Positions 6,880-12,172 of a DNA stretch of 12,172 nucleotides are shown here, in pieces. The first letter of the stretch is position 1; each line of letters opens with the position of its first letter. Origin of the DNA: an uncultured Polymorphobacter sp. (GTDB taxonomy: Bacteria; Pseudomonadota; Alphaproteobacteria; Sphingomonadales; Sphingomonadaceae). Made by a program: the position numbers and the translations under genes. A model generated the notes under the pieces. The model did not search any database and was not told the origin of the DNA. It saw nothing but the letters and a program-made list of their open reading frames with translations. The stretch is taken from positions 1 through 12,172 of the forward strand of contig CALDHQ010000052.1 of assembly GCA_937894055.1 (NCBI GenBank). The letters are read 5' to 3'.

Positions 6880-7182
6880 ATGACTCTCGACGAAATCACC
6901 AAGGGCATGTCCGAGCGCGTTGCTGCCAAGGGCGGCATCAAGGGCAAGGTCGTCAAGTTCAACTTCGGCGATGACGGCTGCGTCCGCATCGACGCCAAGG
7001 CCGATCCCGCCGTTGTCGACAACGCCAACTCGGACGCCGATTGCACCGTCAAGATCTCGAAGTCGGACTTCATCGACATGTCGACGGGCAAGCTCGACAG
7101 CATGAGCGCGTTCATGACCGGCAAGCTCAAGATCGAAGGCGACATGGGCATCGCCATGCAGCTCGGTACGATCCTCAGCTAA
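6880..7182 (+). CDS. SCP2 sterol-binding domain protein
   Basis: A 100-residue stand-alone SCP2-fold protein, cytosolic, with no signal peptide. SCP2 domains form a hydrophobic tunnel that binds sterols, fatty acids or their acyl-CoAs. The whole length fits one domain: an N-terminal helix (LDEITKGMSERVAAK), beta strands (GKVVKFNFGDDGCVRID), the typical DCTVKISKSDFIDMSTGKLD, and the closing SAFMTGKLKIEGDMGIAMQL. The ATG at 6880 follows GGGAAGGA by 6 bases. It heads a plus-strand run with the exported protein (26 bp later) and the hydrolase (4 bp after that). The palindrome at 6793-6815 lies upstream. The role as a lipid carrier is known for the family; the cargo here is not known. Confidence 0.9.
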   Translation: MTLDEITKGMSERVAAKGGIKGKVVKFNFGDDGCVRIDAKADPAVVDNANSDADCTVKISKSDFIDMSTGKLDSMSAFMTGKLKIEGDMGIAMQLGTILS

Positions 7183-7208
7183 ACCAACCAATACATCGGA
7201 GTACCACC

Positions 7209-7490
7209 ATGTTCTGCAAGATCGCCGTGACCGGCATCCTCGCCGCTGCCGCAATTTCGGTACCGGCATTCGCCGATGCCAAGTCAGCAGCCACCTGCGC
7301 TGCCGGCCTCAACAAGGATGCGCAGCTCATCTACAACACGACGGCGCCCAAGGTCACACCGACCACCGATCTGCAGGACACGGTCAAGTCGACCACCCGT
7401 GGTCTCGTCATGGGTGGCCAGATCGATCGCGCCAACGCCAAGCCGGCGGCTGAAGCCGCCGGCCAGTGCCTCGCGCAGCTGAAGGGCTAA
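7209..7490 (+). CDS. Small exported hypothetical protein
   Basis: A 93-residue protein I do not assign to a family. Residues 1-22 (MFCKIAVTGILAAAAISVPAFA) are a textbook signal peptide with cleavage likely after AFA, leaving ~71 residues in the periplasm. The mature part has exactly two cysteines (C30, C87), placed near its two ends, so one disulfide bridging the termini is likely. The remainder is polar and probably helical (LQDTVKSTTRGLVMGGQIDRANAKPAAEAAGQ). GGAG lies about 8 bases before the ATG. It is sandwiched between the SCP2 gene and the MBL-fold gene, with only 4 bases to the latter, so it is probably co-transcribed. It resembles small envelope proteins of sphingomonads in style only. 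Confidence 0.8.
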   Translation: MFCKIAVTGILAAAAISVPAFADAKSAATCAAGLNKDAQLIYNTTAPKVTPTTDLQDTVKSTTRGLVMGGQIDRANAKPAAEAAGQCLAQLKG

Positions 7491-7494
7491 GTTC

Positions 7495-8583
7495 ATGCGC
7501 ACCGCCACCAAGGTCATCGCCTCAGTTGCGGCGTTGGCCGTGGTGGCGGGCGCAGTTGCCTACAGCCAGCGCGGCGCCATCGCGCAGCGCATGTTCGTCC
7601 GCGGCGTCACTGCCGCGATGGCGACCGACCCCATCAAGCAATTGCCCGACGGGCTCCATGTAATTCTGTGCGGTGCCGGTTCGCCGCTGCCCGACCCGAC
7701 ACGTGCCGGGCCGTGCGTCGCAGTGGTCGCCGGCCAGCGGCTGTTCGTTGTCGATGTCGGCGACGGCGCGGTCCGCAAACTGGGCCAGATGGGCATCAAC
7801 GCCAGCCGCGCCGAAGCGGTGCTGCTGACGCATTTCCATTCGGACCATATCGACGGCCTTGGCGGCTTCATGCTCCAGCATTGGGGCGGCGGCGCGTCGA
7901 AGGCCCCGCTGCCGGTGCACGGGCCGCAGGGTGTCGAGCAAGTCGTCGCCGGTTTCAATGCTGCCTATGTGCTCGATAGCGGCTACCGCATCGCGCACCA
8001 CGGCCCCGGCGTCATGCCGCCGTCAGGCATCGGCGGCGTCGCGCTGCCGTTCCAGATCACCCAGGGCGGGCCGTCGGCGGTGCTCATCGACACCCCCGAC
8101 CTCAAGGTCACCGCGTTCCCGGTCAACCATGCGCCGGTCGAGCCCGCGGTCGGCTACAAGTTCACCTACAAGGGCCGTACCGTCGTCATCAGCGGCGATA
8201 CCGCGCCGTCGAAGCGCGTCGAGCAGGAAGCCAAGGGCGCCGACTTGCTGGTCCACGAAGCGCTGTCGCCCGAACTCGTCCGGATTCAGGAAACCGCCGC
8301 GCTCAAGGCCGGACGCAACAACCTTGCGCATGTTTTTGCCGACATTCCGGACTACCACACCACGCCCACCGGTGCCGCGGTCATCGCGCAGGCTGCCGGC
8401 GTCAAGATGCTGCTGCTCGATCACATCGTGCCGGGGCTGCCGTTCAAGGCGCTCGAAATCCCGTTCGTCGGCGATGCACGGTCGAAGTTCAGCGGTCCGC
8501 TACAGGTCGGCCATGACGGCGACCGCGTCAGCCTGCCGGCGAACAGCGACAAGATCGAAACCGGCAGCGCGCTGCGCTTCTGA
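7495..8583 (+). CDS. Metallo-beta-lactamase-fold hydrolase, RNase Z/arylsulfatase-like, membrane-anchored
   Basis: A 362-residue hydrolase with an N-terminal hydrophobic segment (residues 5-23) that should anchor or export it to the periplasm. The metallo-beta-lactamase metal site is complete: THFHSDHIDG gives H113, H115, D117 and H118, with H212 in PVNHAP, D235 in ISGDTAPS and H310 in LLLDHIVP. This layout follows the RNase Z (ElaC)-like branch, which also contains alkylsulfatase- and arylsulfatase-type enzymes. The extracytoplasmic location argues against tRNA processing, so a small-molecule ester, phosphate or sulfate substrate is more likely. The ATG is 4 bases after the upstream stop codon, with AAGGG inside the previous gene's end. 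A sulfatase in the divergent unit makes a shared substrate plausible but unproven. Confidence 0.88.
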   Translation: MRTATKVIASVAALAVVAGAVAYSQRGAIAQRMFVRGVTAAMATDPIKQLPDGLHVILCGAGSPLPDPTRAGPCVAVVAGQRLFVVDVGDGAVRKLGQMGINASRAEAVLLTHFHSDHIDGLGGFMLQHWGGGASKAPLPVHGPQGVEQVVAGFNAAYVLDSGYRIAHHGPGVMPPSGIGGVALPFQITQGGPSAVLIDTPDLKVTAFPVNHAPVEPAVGYKFTYKGRTVVISGDTAPSKRVEQEAKGADLLVHEALSPELVRIQETAALKAGRNNLAHVFADIPDYHTTPTGAAVIAQAAGVKMLLLDHIVPGLPFKALEIPFVGDARSKFSGPLQVGHDGDRVSLPANSDKIETGSALRF

Positions 8584-8588
8584 ACAGG

Positions 8589-8678
8589 GCCTCCGGCGGG
8601 CAGGGCCTTAGGCCCTGCACCCGAATGACGTGCGCTAAACAGTTGGGTGCAGGGCCTGAGGCCCTGCCCGCCGGAGGC
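8589..8678. repeat. Compound palindromic repeat, two 34-bp inverted arms (REP-like, possible bidirectional terminator)
   Basis: Arms at 8589-8622 and 8645-8678 are inverted copies with a single mismatch, around a 22-base loop. Each arm carries its own 19-bp near-perfect palindrome, GCAGGGCCTTAGGCCCTGC (8600-8618) and GCAGGGCCTGAGGCCCTGC (8649-8667), so the element can fold as one long cruciform or two hairpins. It occupies nearly the whole gap between two convergent genes: 5 bases after the hydrolase stop and 1 base before the isomerase stop codon. That position fits transcription termination in both directions or a dispersed intergenic palindromic family. No transposase is adjacent. Confidence 0.88.
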
Positions 8679-8679
8679 T

Positions 8680-9333
8680 CTACCCCCGCTTCTGCATGCC
8701 CTTGAGCTTCAACCGCCATTCAAGCTGGTCGAAGCGGTCCTGACCGAAGAACGGCTCGCCATCGACCGCCATCATCGGCACGCCGTAGTGACCGGCCTCG
8801 CGCTGCGCGACCTGACTGGCGTCGATGATGGCGTCGAGGCGTTCGGCGTCCCGCGCCGCGATAACGTCCATCGCCGCAAGGTCGAGCCCGGCGCGCGCGG
8901 CGGCGTTGGCCAGATGGTCGCCCTCGTGCCAGCCGATGGTGTTGCCGTCCCAGATGAGCTGGCTGACCGCGTCGAGGAACGCGAGGCCCTTGCCCATTTC
9001 GGTCGCCACCTGCCCGAGACGCGTCAGCCGATAGATATAGGGCTGTTCCTTGGGATATTTGCGCGTCGCAAAATCCATCACCACAGGATCGGGGCGCGGC
9101 CAGTGGAACGGCAAGCCGAGGAACGCCGCGGTGCGGTAGGTGTCCTTGGCGAGATAGGTGAACCACAGCGGGTCGGAATTGTCGAAGAACTCGGGCTGGC
9201 GCACCGCGATCGGATAGACGACGCGGACGTTGCATTTGACGTCATAGTCGCGCTCCATCGCCACCAGCCGGCTGGTGACCAGGTACGAATACGGCGAGCG
9301 GAACGACCAGAACAGGTCATATTCCAAGGTCAT
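8680..9333 (-). CDS. 2-hydroxychromene-2-carboxylate isomerase-like DsbA-family protein
   Basis: A 217-residue thioredoxin-fold protein of the DsbA/GST-kappa group, close to 2-hydroxychromene-2-carboxylate isomerases, glutathione-dependent enzymes of naphthalene-type aromatic breakdown. The N-terminus LFWSFRSPYSYL (S13-P14-Y15-S16) carries the serine-type active site instead of the CxxC of true disulfide oxidases. The C-terminal GHYGVPMMAVDGEPFFGQDRFDQL is the conserved cis-Pro and closing motif. The middle is the usual helical insertion. There is no signal peptide, so it is cytosolic. Its ATG overlaps the stop codon of the GST-like gene (ATGA), showing translational coupling. Its real substrate may differ from the naphthalene intermediate, since this family is widespread in strains without that pathway. 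Confidence 0.85.
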   Translation of the reverse strand: MTLEYDLFWSFRSPYSYLVTSRLVAMERDYDVKCNVRVVYPIAVRQPEFFDNSDPLWFTYLAKDTYRTAAFLGLPFHWPRPDPVVMDFATRKYPKEQPYIYRLTRLGQVATEMGKGLAFLDAVSQLIWDGNTIGWHEGDHLANAAARAGLDLAAMDVIAARDAERLDAIIDASQVAQREAGHYGVPMMAVDGEPFFGQDRFDQLEWRLKLKGMQKRG

Positions 9334-10484
9334 TGCGTGTCCCCCCAGACTTCGAGATTATTGTCGCGTTCGACCCGCCGTGCCGGCCGGCAGGCCAGTA
9401 GCGGCGTCAGGCCGGTGCGCGCGAACAGTGCATCGAGCCGCGCCCGGGCACCGGCATCGAGCGCGTCGGCGGCGTCGAGGATGCGCTGCAGCAGGTAAAG
9501 CCGGTACGGAAACACCCCGACGGTCAGCCGCTGACCGCGCCAGTCGAAGCTGGTCTCGCCCATGACGCGGACGTTGGGCTTGACCGTCGCCAGCGCGCCG
9601 GTCGTCACCGGATTGGCGGCGAGCCAGTCGTTGGCGAACGCCGTCATCGCGACGATTTCGGGCAGATAATCCTCGGCAACATAGGCCAGCAGGTGCGCGA
9701 GACTGTCGGGGATGCTGTCATCGGCGAACAGCGCCTCGGTGAAATCGCCATATTCGCCGGCGTCATGGTCGGGCGCGTTCATGCGCTCGGTCCAGCGCCA
9801 GACGCGCCAGCCGCAAGCCTTCATCAGCGCCGTCGGATGCGGGTCGCGCGCCAGATGCGCATAGAGCGCGGCAATCAGCCCATAGTCGCCGATCGTCGGG
9901 CGCCCGCCGAGCAGATAGGGGCTGTGATCGAGATGGGCATCGAAGCGCGCAAGGAAATCGAGGTAGCTCGCTTCGATCGCCGGTGCGGTGTCGGGATTGA
10001 CGCCGAAGATCTGCGCTGCCCTGCGCATGCGCTTCGACGTCATGGCGATCTGTTCGGCCTGCGCTTGCGGGTCGGCGAGCGGCAGCAGCGAGCCGGCGAA
10101 ATCGCGGGCGCGGAACGCCTCGTTATCGTCGTCGAAGTTCCAGCGGTAGTGCATCGCCGGCCGCAGCAGGCCCTCGCCGCCGAACAGCTCGAACAACAGC
10201 GCAACGACGCGCTGGACACCGGCGGGCGGCAATGCCGGAAACCGCGTGGGGCCAAGCCCCTCGAAATGGTCGATGATGGCGCTGCCGTCCTGCACCAGAT
10301 GGCCGCCGGGCAGCTTGACGACAGGGATGATCCAGCGGCCGATGGCGGGCACGACAGTCTCGCGGAATTCGGGCATGCCGACGGCGCGTTCGACATAATC
10401 GATGCGCTGCTTGCGGAAATACGACCGCACCTTGCCGGTGTAGAGCGACCCCGACATGCCGTAGAGGATGGGCAGGTCGGTCAT
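9330..10484 (-). CDS. Long glutathione S-transferase-like protein
   Basis: A 384-residue protein with an N-terminal thioredoxin-type GST domain and a helical GST C-terminal domain. Residues 5-80 show the fold: LYGMSGSLYTGKVRSYFRK, the cis-Pro in WIIPVV (P54), and QDGSAIIDHFE (D66, G67, S68), the site that holds the glutamyl part of glutathione. Residues ~165-240 (LDFLARFDAHLDHSPYLLGGRPTIGDYGLIAALYAHL) are the typical C-terminal helices with the GGRPTIGDYGL signature. About 130 further residues follow that I cannot place, so it is well above the usual 200-240. The ATG overlaps the hydratase stop codon by one base (TGATG), and the stop overlaps the isomerase start by four. The order hydratase, GST, isomerase suggests glutathione-dependent handling of an acyl-CoA or aromatic intermediate. 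Confidence 0.85.
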   Translation of the reverse strand: MTDLPILYGMSGSLYTGKVRSYFRKQRIDYVERAVGMPEFRETVVPAIGRWIIPVVKLPGGHLVQDGSAIIDHFEGLGPTRFPALPPAGVQRVVALLFELFGGEGLLRPAMHYRWNFDDDNEAFRARDFAGSLLPLADPQAQAEQIAMTSKRMRRAAQIFGVNPDTAPAIEASYLDFLARFDAHLDHSPYLLGGRPTIGDYGLIAALYAHLARDPHPTALMKACGWRVWRWTERMNAPDHDAGEYGDFTEALFADDSIPDSLAHLLAYVAEDYLPEIVAMTAFANDWLAANPVTTGALATVKPNVRVMGETSFDWRGQRLTVGVFPYRLYLLQRILDAADALDAGARARLDALFARTGLTPLLACRPARRVERDNNLEVWGDTQ

Positions 10485-10810
10485 CAGTTGCCCTTGAACG
10501 CCGGCGCGCGCTTGTCGCGCAGGCTGGTGATGCCTTCGCGGAAGTCCTGCGTCTGCGTCGCGCGGTCCTGTTCAAGGTCCGACGCGATGAAGCCCTGGTC
10601 GTAGCAATCGTCCTGCGCCGTCCAGATCTGCGCCTTGATCGCGGCGAGCGAACGCGGCGCCGAATTGGCGACGATGTTGGCGGCGTAGGCTGCAACGTGC
10701 GGCATCAGCGCGTCATCATCGAGCACGGCGTTGACGATGCCCAGCCGCTCGGCCTCGGCGCGGCGCGGCGCGAGACGAGGCCGGTTGGCGATGACCTGCA
10801 CGGAGGCATT
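10484..10810 (-). CDS. Enoyl-CoA hydratase/isomerase, C-terminal fragment cut at a junction
   Basis: The last ~100-108 residues of a crotonase-superfamily protein of usual length ~260. Recognisable parts are AEAERLGIVNAVL, the AAYAANIVANSAPRSLAAIKAQIW helix and the closing DFREGITSLRDKRAPAFKGN. The catalytic oxyanion-hole half is absent. The minus-strand frame stays open to 11311, but beyond about 10810 its translation (Arg/Glu/Ala-rich, no crotonase motif) is the complement of the rhamnosidase fragment and is not protein. The true 5' part of the gene is therefore missing. It heads the operon with the GST- and isomerase-like genes (1-bp overlap). Without the N-terminal half, hydratase, isomerase or other crotonase chemistry cannot be separated. 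Confidence 0.82.
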   Translation of the reverse strand, partial: NASVQVIANRPRLAPRRAEAERLGIVNAVLDDDALMPHVAAYAANIVANSAPRSLAAIKAQIWTAQDDCYDQGFIASDLEQDRATQTQDFREGITSLRDKRAPAFKGN

Positions 10811-10840
10811 GGCCTCGTCGAGGAGTCGCTGCTGTCTGCC
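10795..10840. other. Probable chimeric assembly junction 1
   Basis: Crotonase-like coding on the minus strand ends here, and GH78 coding on the plus strand begins here. Both genes lack their N-terminal parts at the same place, head-to-head. No transposase, target duplication or integration site is visible. Both sides are GC-rich, so composition does not fix the exact base. A join of DNA from two genomes is the best explanation; a real rearrangement is less likely. Confidence 0.7.
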
Positions 10841-11482
10841 CTCGAGGCCGAGGCCGCGGACCTGCGCCGGAAGGCGCATGCGCTTTTCTGGTCCGAGGCC
10901 GAGGGCCTCTACTTCGACCGTCCGGGCGGCCCGGAGGTCAGCCAGTATGGCAACGCGTGGGCGATCGTCGCCGGCCTCGCCGGCGAGCGCGAGCGCGGCA
11001 TCATCATGAAGCGCTTCCCGAACGATGTGAAGCTCGCGCCGGACTCCTTCTTCTGGTGGCACACGGGTTTTACCGCCTTGGCGAGGAGCGGCCGTTACGA
11101 CGACATGCCGTCGCATCTCGGCCCGTGGCACGAATCCGTCGGCTACGGTCTCTCGACCTTCGTCGAGGAGAACAGCTACTGGCGCTCGCTCTGCCACGCA
11201 TGGTCGGCGCACCCGGTGCTCGAGTTCCAGCAGCGCATTCTCGGCGTCACGCCCGCCGAGCCGGGCTTCGCGCGCATCAATCTCACCCCGCACCGCTGCG
11301 GCCTCACCCATGCTAAGGGCAGCGTCTGCACGCCGCGCGGGCTGGTCGAGGTGGCGTGGCGCGTCGAGGGCGGCAAATTCACGCTCGAGGCCGCCGTGCC
11401 CGGCAGTCCGTGCGCGGTGCTTGCCGCGGCCACGCCCCGGCCCGTCGCTCGGGCCGCGGCAGCGGCACGCATGACCGCGTGA
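10820..11482 (+). CDS. Alpha-L-rhamnosidase (GH78), C-terminal fragment
   Basis: The last ~220 residues of a GH78 alpha-L-rhamnosidase, an enzyme that removes terminal rhamnose from plant glycosides and polysaccharides; full proteins usually exceed 700 residues. The end of the (alpha/alpha)6 catalytic barrel is visible (ADLRRKAHALFWSEAEGLYF, SQYGNAWAIVAGLA), followed by EENSYWRSLCHAWSAHPVLE and the hallmark QRILGVTPAEPGFARINLTP that leads into the C-terminal beta domain. The start coordinate is approximate because the 5' part is missing at the junction near 10.8 kb. The final residues (PRPVARAAAAARMTA) are low-complexity and may lie at a second join. It has no functional link with the genes to its left. 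Confidence 0.85.
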   Translation, partial: EESLLSALEAEAADLRRKAHALFWSEAEGLYFDRPGGPEVSQYGNAWAIVAGLAGERERGIIMKRFPNDVKLAPDSFFWWHTGFTALARSGRYDDMPSHLGPWHESVGYGLSTFVEENSYWRSLCHAWSAHPVLEFQQRILGVTPAEPGFARINLTPHRCGLTHAKGSVCTPRGLVEVAWRVEGGKFTLEAAVPGSPCAVLAAATPRPVARAAAAARMTA

Positions 11483-11500
11483 TGCGCTTCACGCCCGTCT
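11440..11500. other. Probable chimeric assembly junction 2
   Basis: GH78 coding stops at 11482, and a different frame, beginning inside a secreted-protein domain, takes over at once (TGATG). Base composition falls visibly from very GC-rich to more moderate, and codon use changes with it. The downstream domain has no start region of its own: no signal peptide and no ribosome site. The TGATG overlap could suggest a natural pair, but the missing N-terminus and composition shift favour a second join. Confidence 0.5.
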
Positions 11501-11943
11501 TTGGCAGCAACAACGCCGCCGCCAACTACGCCACCGTGGCAAGCGTCACCTTCGACACCTCCGCACTACCCGTCACCTGGGGGACCTATTCCATCCGCCT
11601 TAATCTCGATGAAAGCATGGAAGACATGATCCTTCAATTCGGCTTTTCCGCCACCGCGAGCAACAATCTGGGCTCTGGAGTCTTCTATGACAATGTGGTC
11701 TTTGGAATCGCGCCGTCCGCTCCACCGGTGATCACCCAGATCACCAAATCCGGCCAGGTGGTCAGCGTGACCTTCCCGTCCGAGACCGGCTTCAACTACG
11801 ATCTCGTGAAGTCAACGGACGGCATGGCGACCTTCATTCCAGTGGTCACCCAAGCGGTCATTCCGGGAGACGGCACCCCCAAGGTGGCCACCGACAACGC
11901 GGCCACCGAGCCTGCCGCGTTTTACCGGATCCGCCGGCAGTAA
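11482..11943 (+). CDS. Verrucomicrobia-like secreted protein, C-terminal fragment
   Basis: About 150 C-terminal residues of a large extracellular protein. The first part (MRFTPVFGSNNAAANYATVASVTFDTSALPVTW... SGVFYDNVVFG) is a beta-rich domain of the type near the C-terminus of Verrucomicrobia surface proteins. It is followed by a short Fn3-like or lectin-like module: PPVITQITKSGQVVSVTFPS, GFNYDLVKSTDGMATFIPV, and the closing GDGTPKVATDNAATEPAAFYRIRRQ. The FNYDLxxSTD...FYRIR pattern is a common repeat ending in that phylum. The ATG at 11482 is only the first in-frame Met and is probably not the true start, since no export signal is present. The stop at 11943 is real. The phylum is inferred from protein style. 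Confidence 0.65.
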   Translation: MRFTPVFGSNNAAANYATVASVTFDTSALPVTWGTYSIRLNLDESMEDMILQFGFSATASNNLGSGVFYDNVVFGIAPSAPPVITQITKSGQVVSVTFPSETGFNYDLVKSTDGMATFIPVVTQAVIPGDGTPKVATDNAATEPAAFYRIRRQ

Positions 11944-11959
11944 GCGGACAGGCACGCGA

Positions 11960-12146
11960 TCACCGGCTCCTTCTGTCCCCGCCCCAGAAGACATTGGCGA
12001 TGCCTCCGAGCTTGTCGATCCGCCGCATGTCATCAATGGACATGGTCTCGGTGTGTCCGTCGTAGAAGGCGACCACCGCTTTGTTTTGATGGCGATAGGC
12101 GATCTTGCTATCGGCGGTCTTGCCCTCGACGGGTGACTTTTTCCAG
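11960..12146 (-). CDS. Prepilin-like H-X9-DG domain protein, C-terminal fragment
   Basis: The last ~61 residues of a pseudopilin-type protein of Verrucomicrobia or Planctomycetes. RHQNKAVVAFYDGHTE contains the exact H-x9-DG spacing that names the prepilin-processing-associated H-X9-DG domain. The ending MSIDDMRRIDKLGGIANVFWGGD is also typical of that C-terminus. The N-terminal methylated pilin helix is missing because the contig ends. Read further on the minus strand, the frame enters adapter DNA and gives MCSSDL, an artefact. It is convergent with the secreted-protein fragment, with 16 bases between, so these two pieces probably come from the same genome. Confidence 0.75.
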
Positions 12147-12172
12147 AGATCGGAAGAGCACACGTCTGAACT
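12147..12172. other. Illumina TruSeq adapter sequence at the contig end
   Basis: The last 26 bases start AGATCGGAAGAGCACACGTC and continue exactly along the standard TruSeq read-1 adapter. They are synthetic and should be trimmed. Their presence means the contig end was built from untrimmed reads whose insert ended at 12146. Confidence 0.98.

Noticed and set aside
6766..7269. Upstream extension of the DUF4345-like frame
   Set aside because: It runs antisense through the SCP2 gene. The ATG at 6765 has a ribosome site and gives a complete four-helix protein.
10811..11311. Extension of the crotonase frame to 275 codons
   Set aside because: The extension is the complement of the GH78 fragment and shows no crotonase catalytic motif.
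10484..11482. Natural operon or island joining aromatic catabolism with rhamnosidase
   Set aside because: Both genes are truncated head-to-head at one point, without mobile elements, so a false join is more likely.
12147..12163. Protein start MCSSDL on the minus strand
   Set aside because: These codons are adapter DNA, not genome.

Overview
The first ~10.8 kb is a dense, GC-rich bacterial segment that looks like an alphaproteobacterium, most likely a sphingomonad. This rests on protein style and gene content: a secreted YtcJ-type amidohydrolase, a TelA/XpaC-like pair, an anchored sulfatase, an SCP2 protein, a 2-hydroxychromene-2-carboxylate isomerase beside a GST and an enoyl-CoA hydratase, and a compound palindrome between convergent genes. 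No rRNA, tRNA, transposase or CRISPR array was seen, and no gene-free stretch exceeds 300 bases.

Layout, left to right. (1) 1-1094: minus-strand amidohydrolase cut by the window edge. (2) 1160-1678: minus-strand small secreted protein with an outer-membrane-type C-terminus, preceded by a good sigma-54-type promoter match framed by an inverted repeat. (3) 1923-3870: TelA-family gene followed one base later by an XpaC-like membrane protein gene. (4) 4020-6765: minus-strand run of DUF4345-like membrane protein, sulfatase and TetR regulator, with a strong hairpin between sulfatase and TetR. (5) 6766-6879: divergent promoter region with a 23-bp imperfect palindrome. (6) 6880-8583: plus-strand run of SCP2-domain protein, small exported protein and membrane-anchored metallo-beta-lactamase-fold hydrolase. 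(7) 8589-8678: two 34-bp inverted arms, each palindromic, between convergent genes. (8) 8680-10810: minus-strand enoyl-CoA hydratase (5' part missing), long GST-like protein and DsbA/HCCA-isomerase protein, joined by 1-bp and 4-bp overlaps.

The last ~1.35 kb does not belong with the rest. Near 10.80-10.84 kb the hydratase loses its N-terminus and runs head-to-head into a plus-strand GH78 alpha-L-rhamnosidase that also lacks its N-terminus. Near 11.48 kb this gives way to lower-GC sequence carrying the C-terminus of a Verrucomicrobia-like secreted protein and the C-terminus of a prepilin-like H-X9-DG protein. The final 26 bases (12147-12172) are the Illumina TruSeq adapter. The simplest reading is a chimeric metagenomic contig with an untrimmed end.

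The most interesting biological unit is the divergent pair of transcription units around 6793-6815: DUF4345/sulfatase/TetR against SCP2/exported protein/MBL hydrolase. They could be one TetR-controlled system for a sulfated hydrophobic compound, but that is inference. No clearly novel defence, mobile or RNA system was found.
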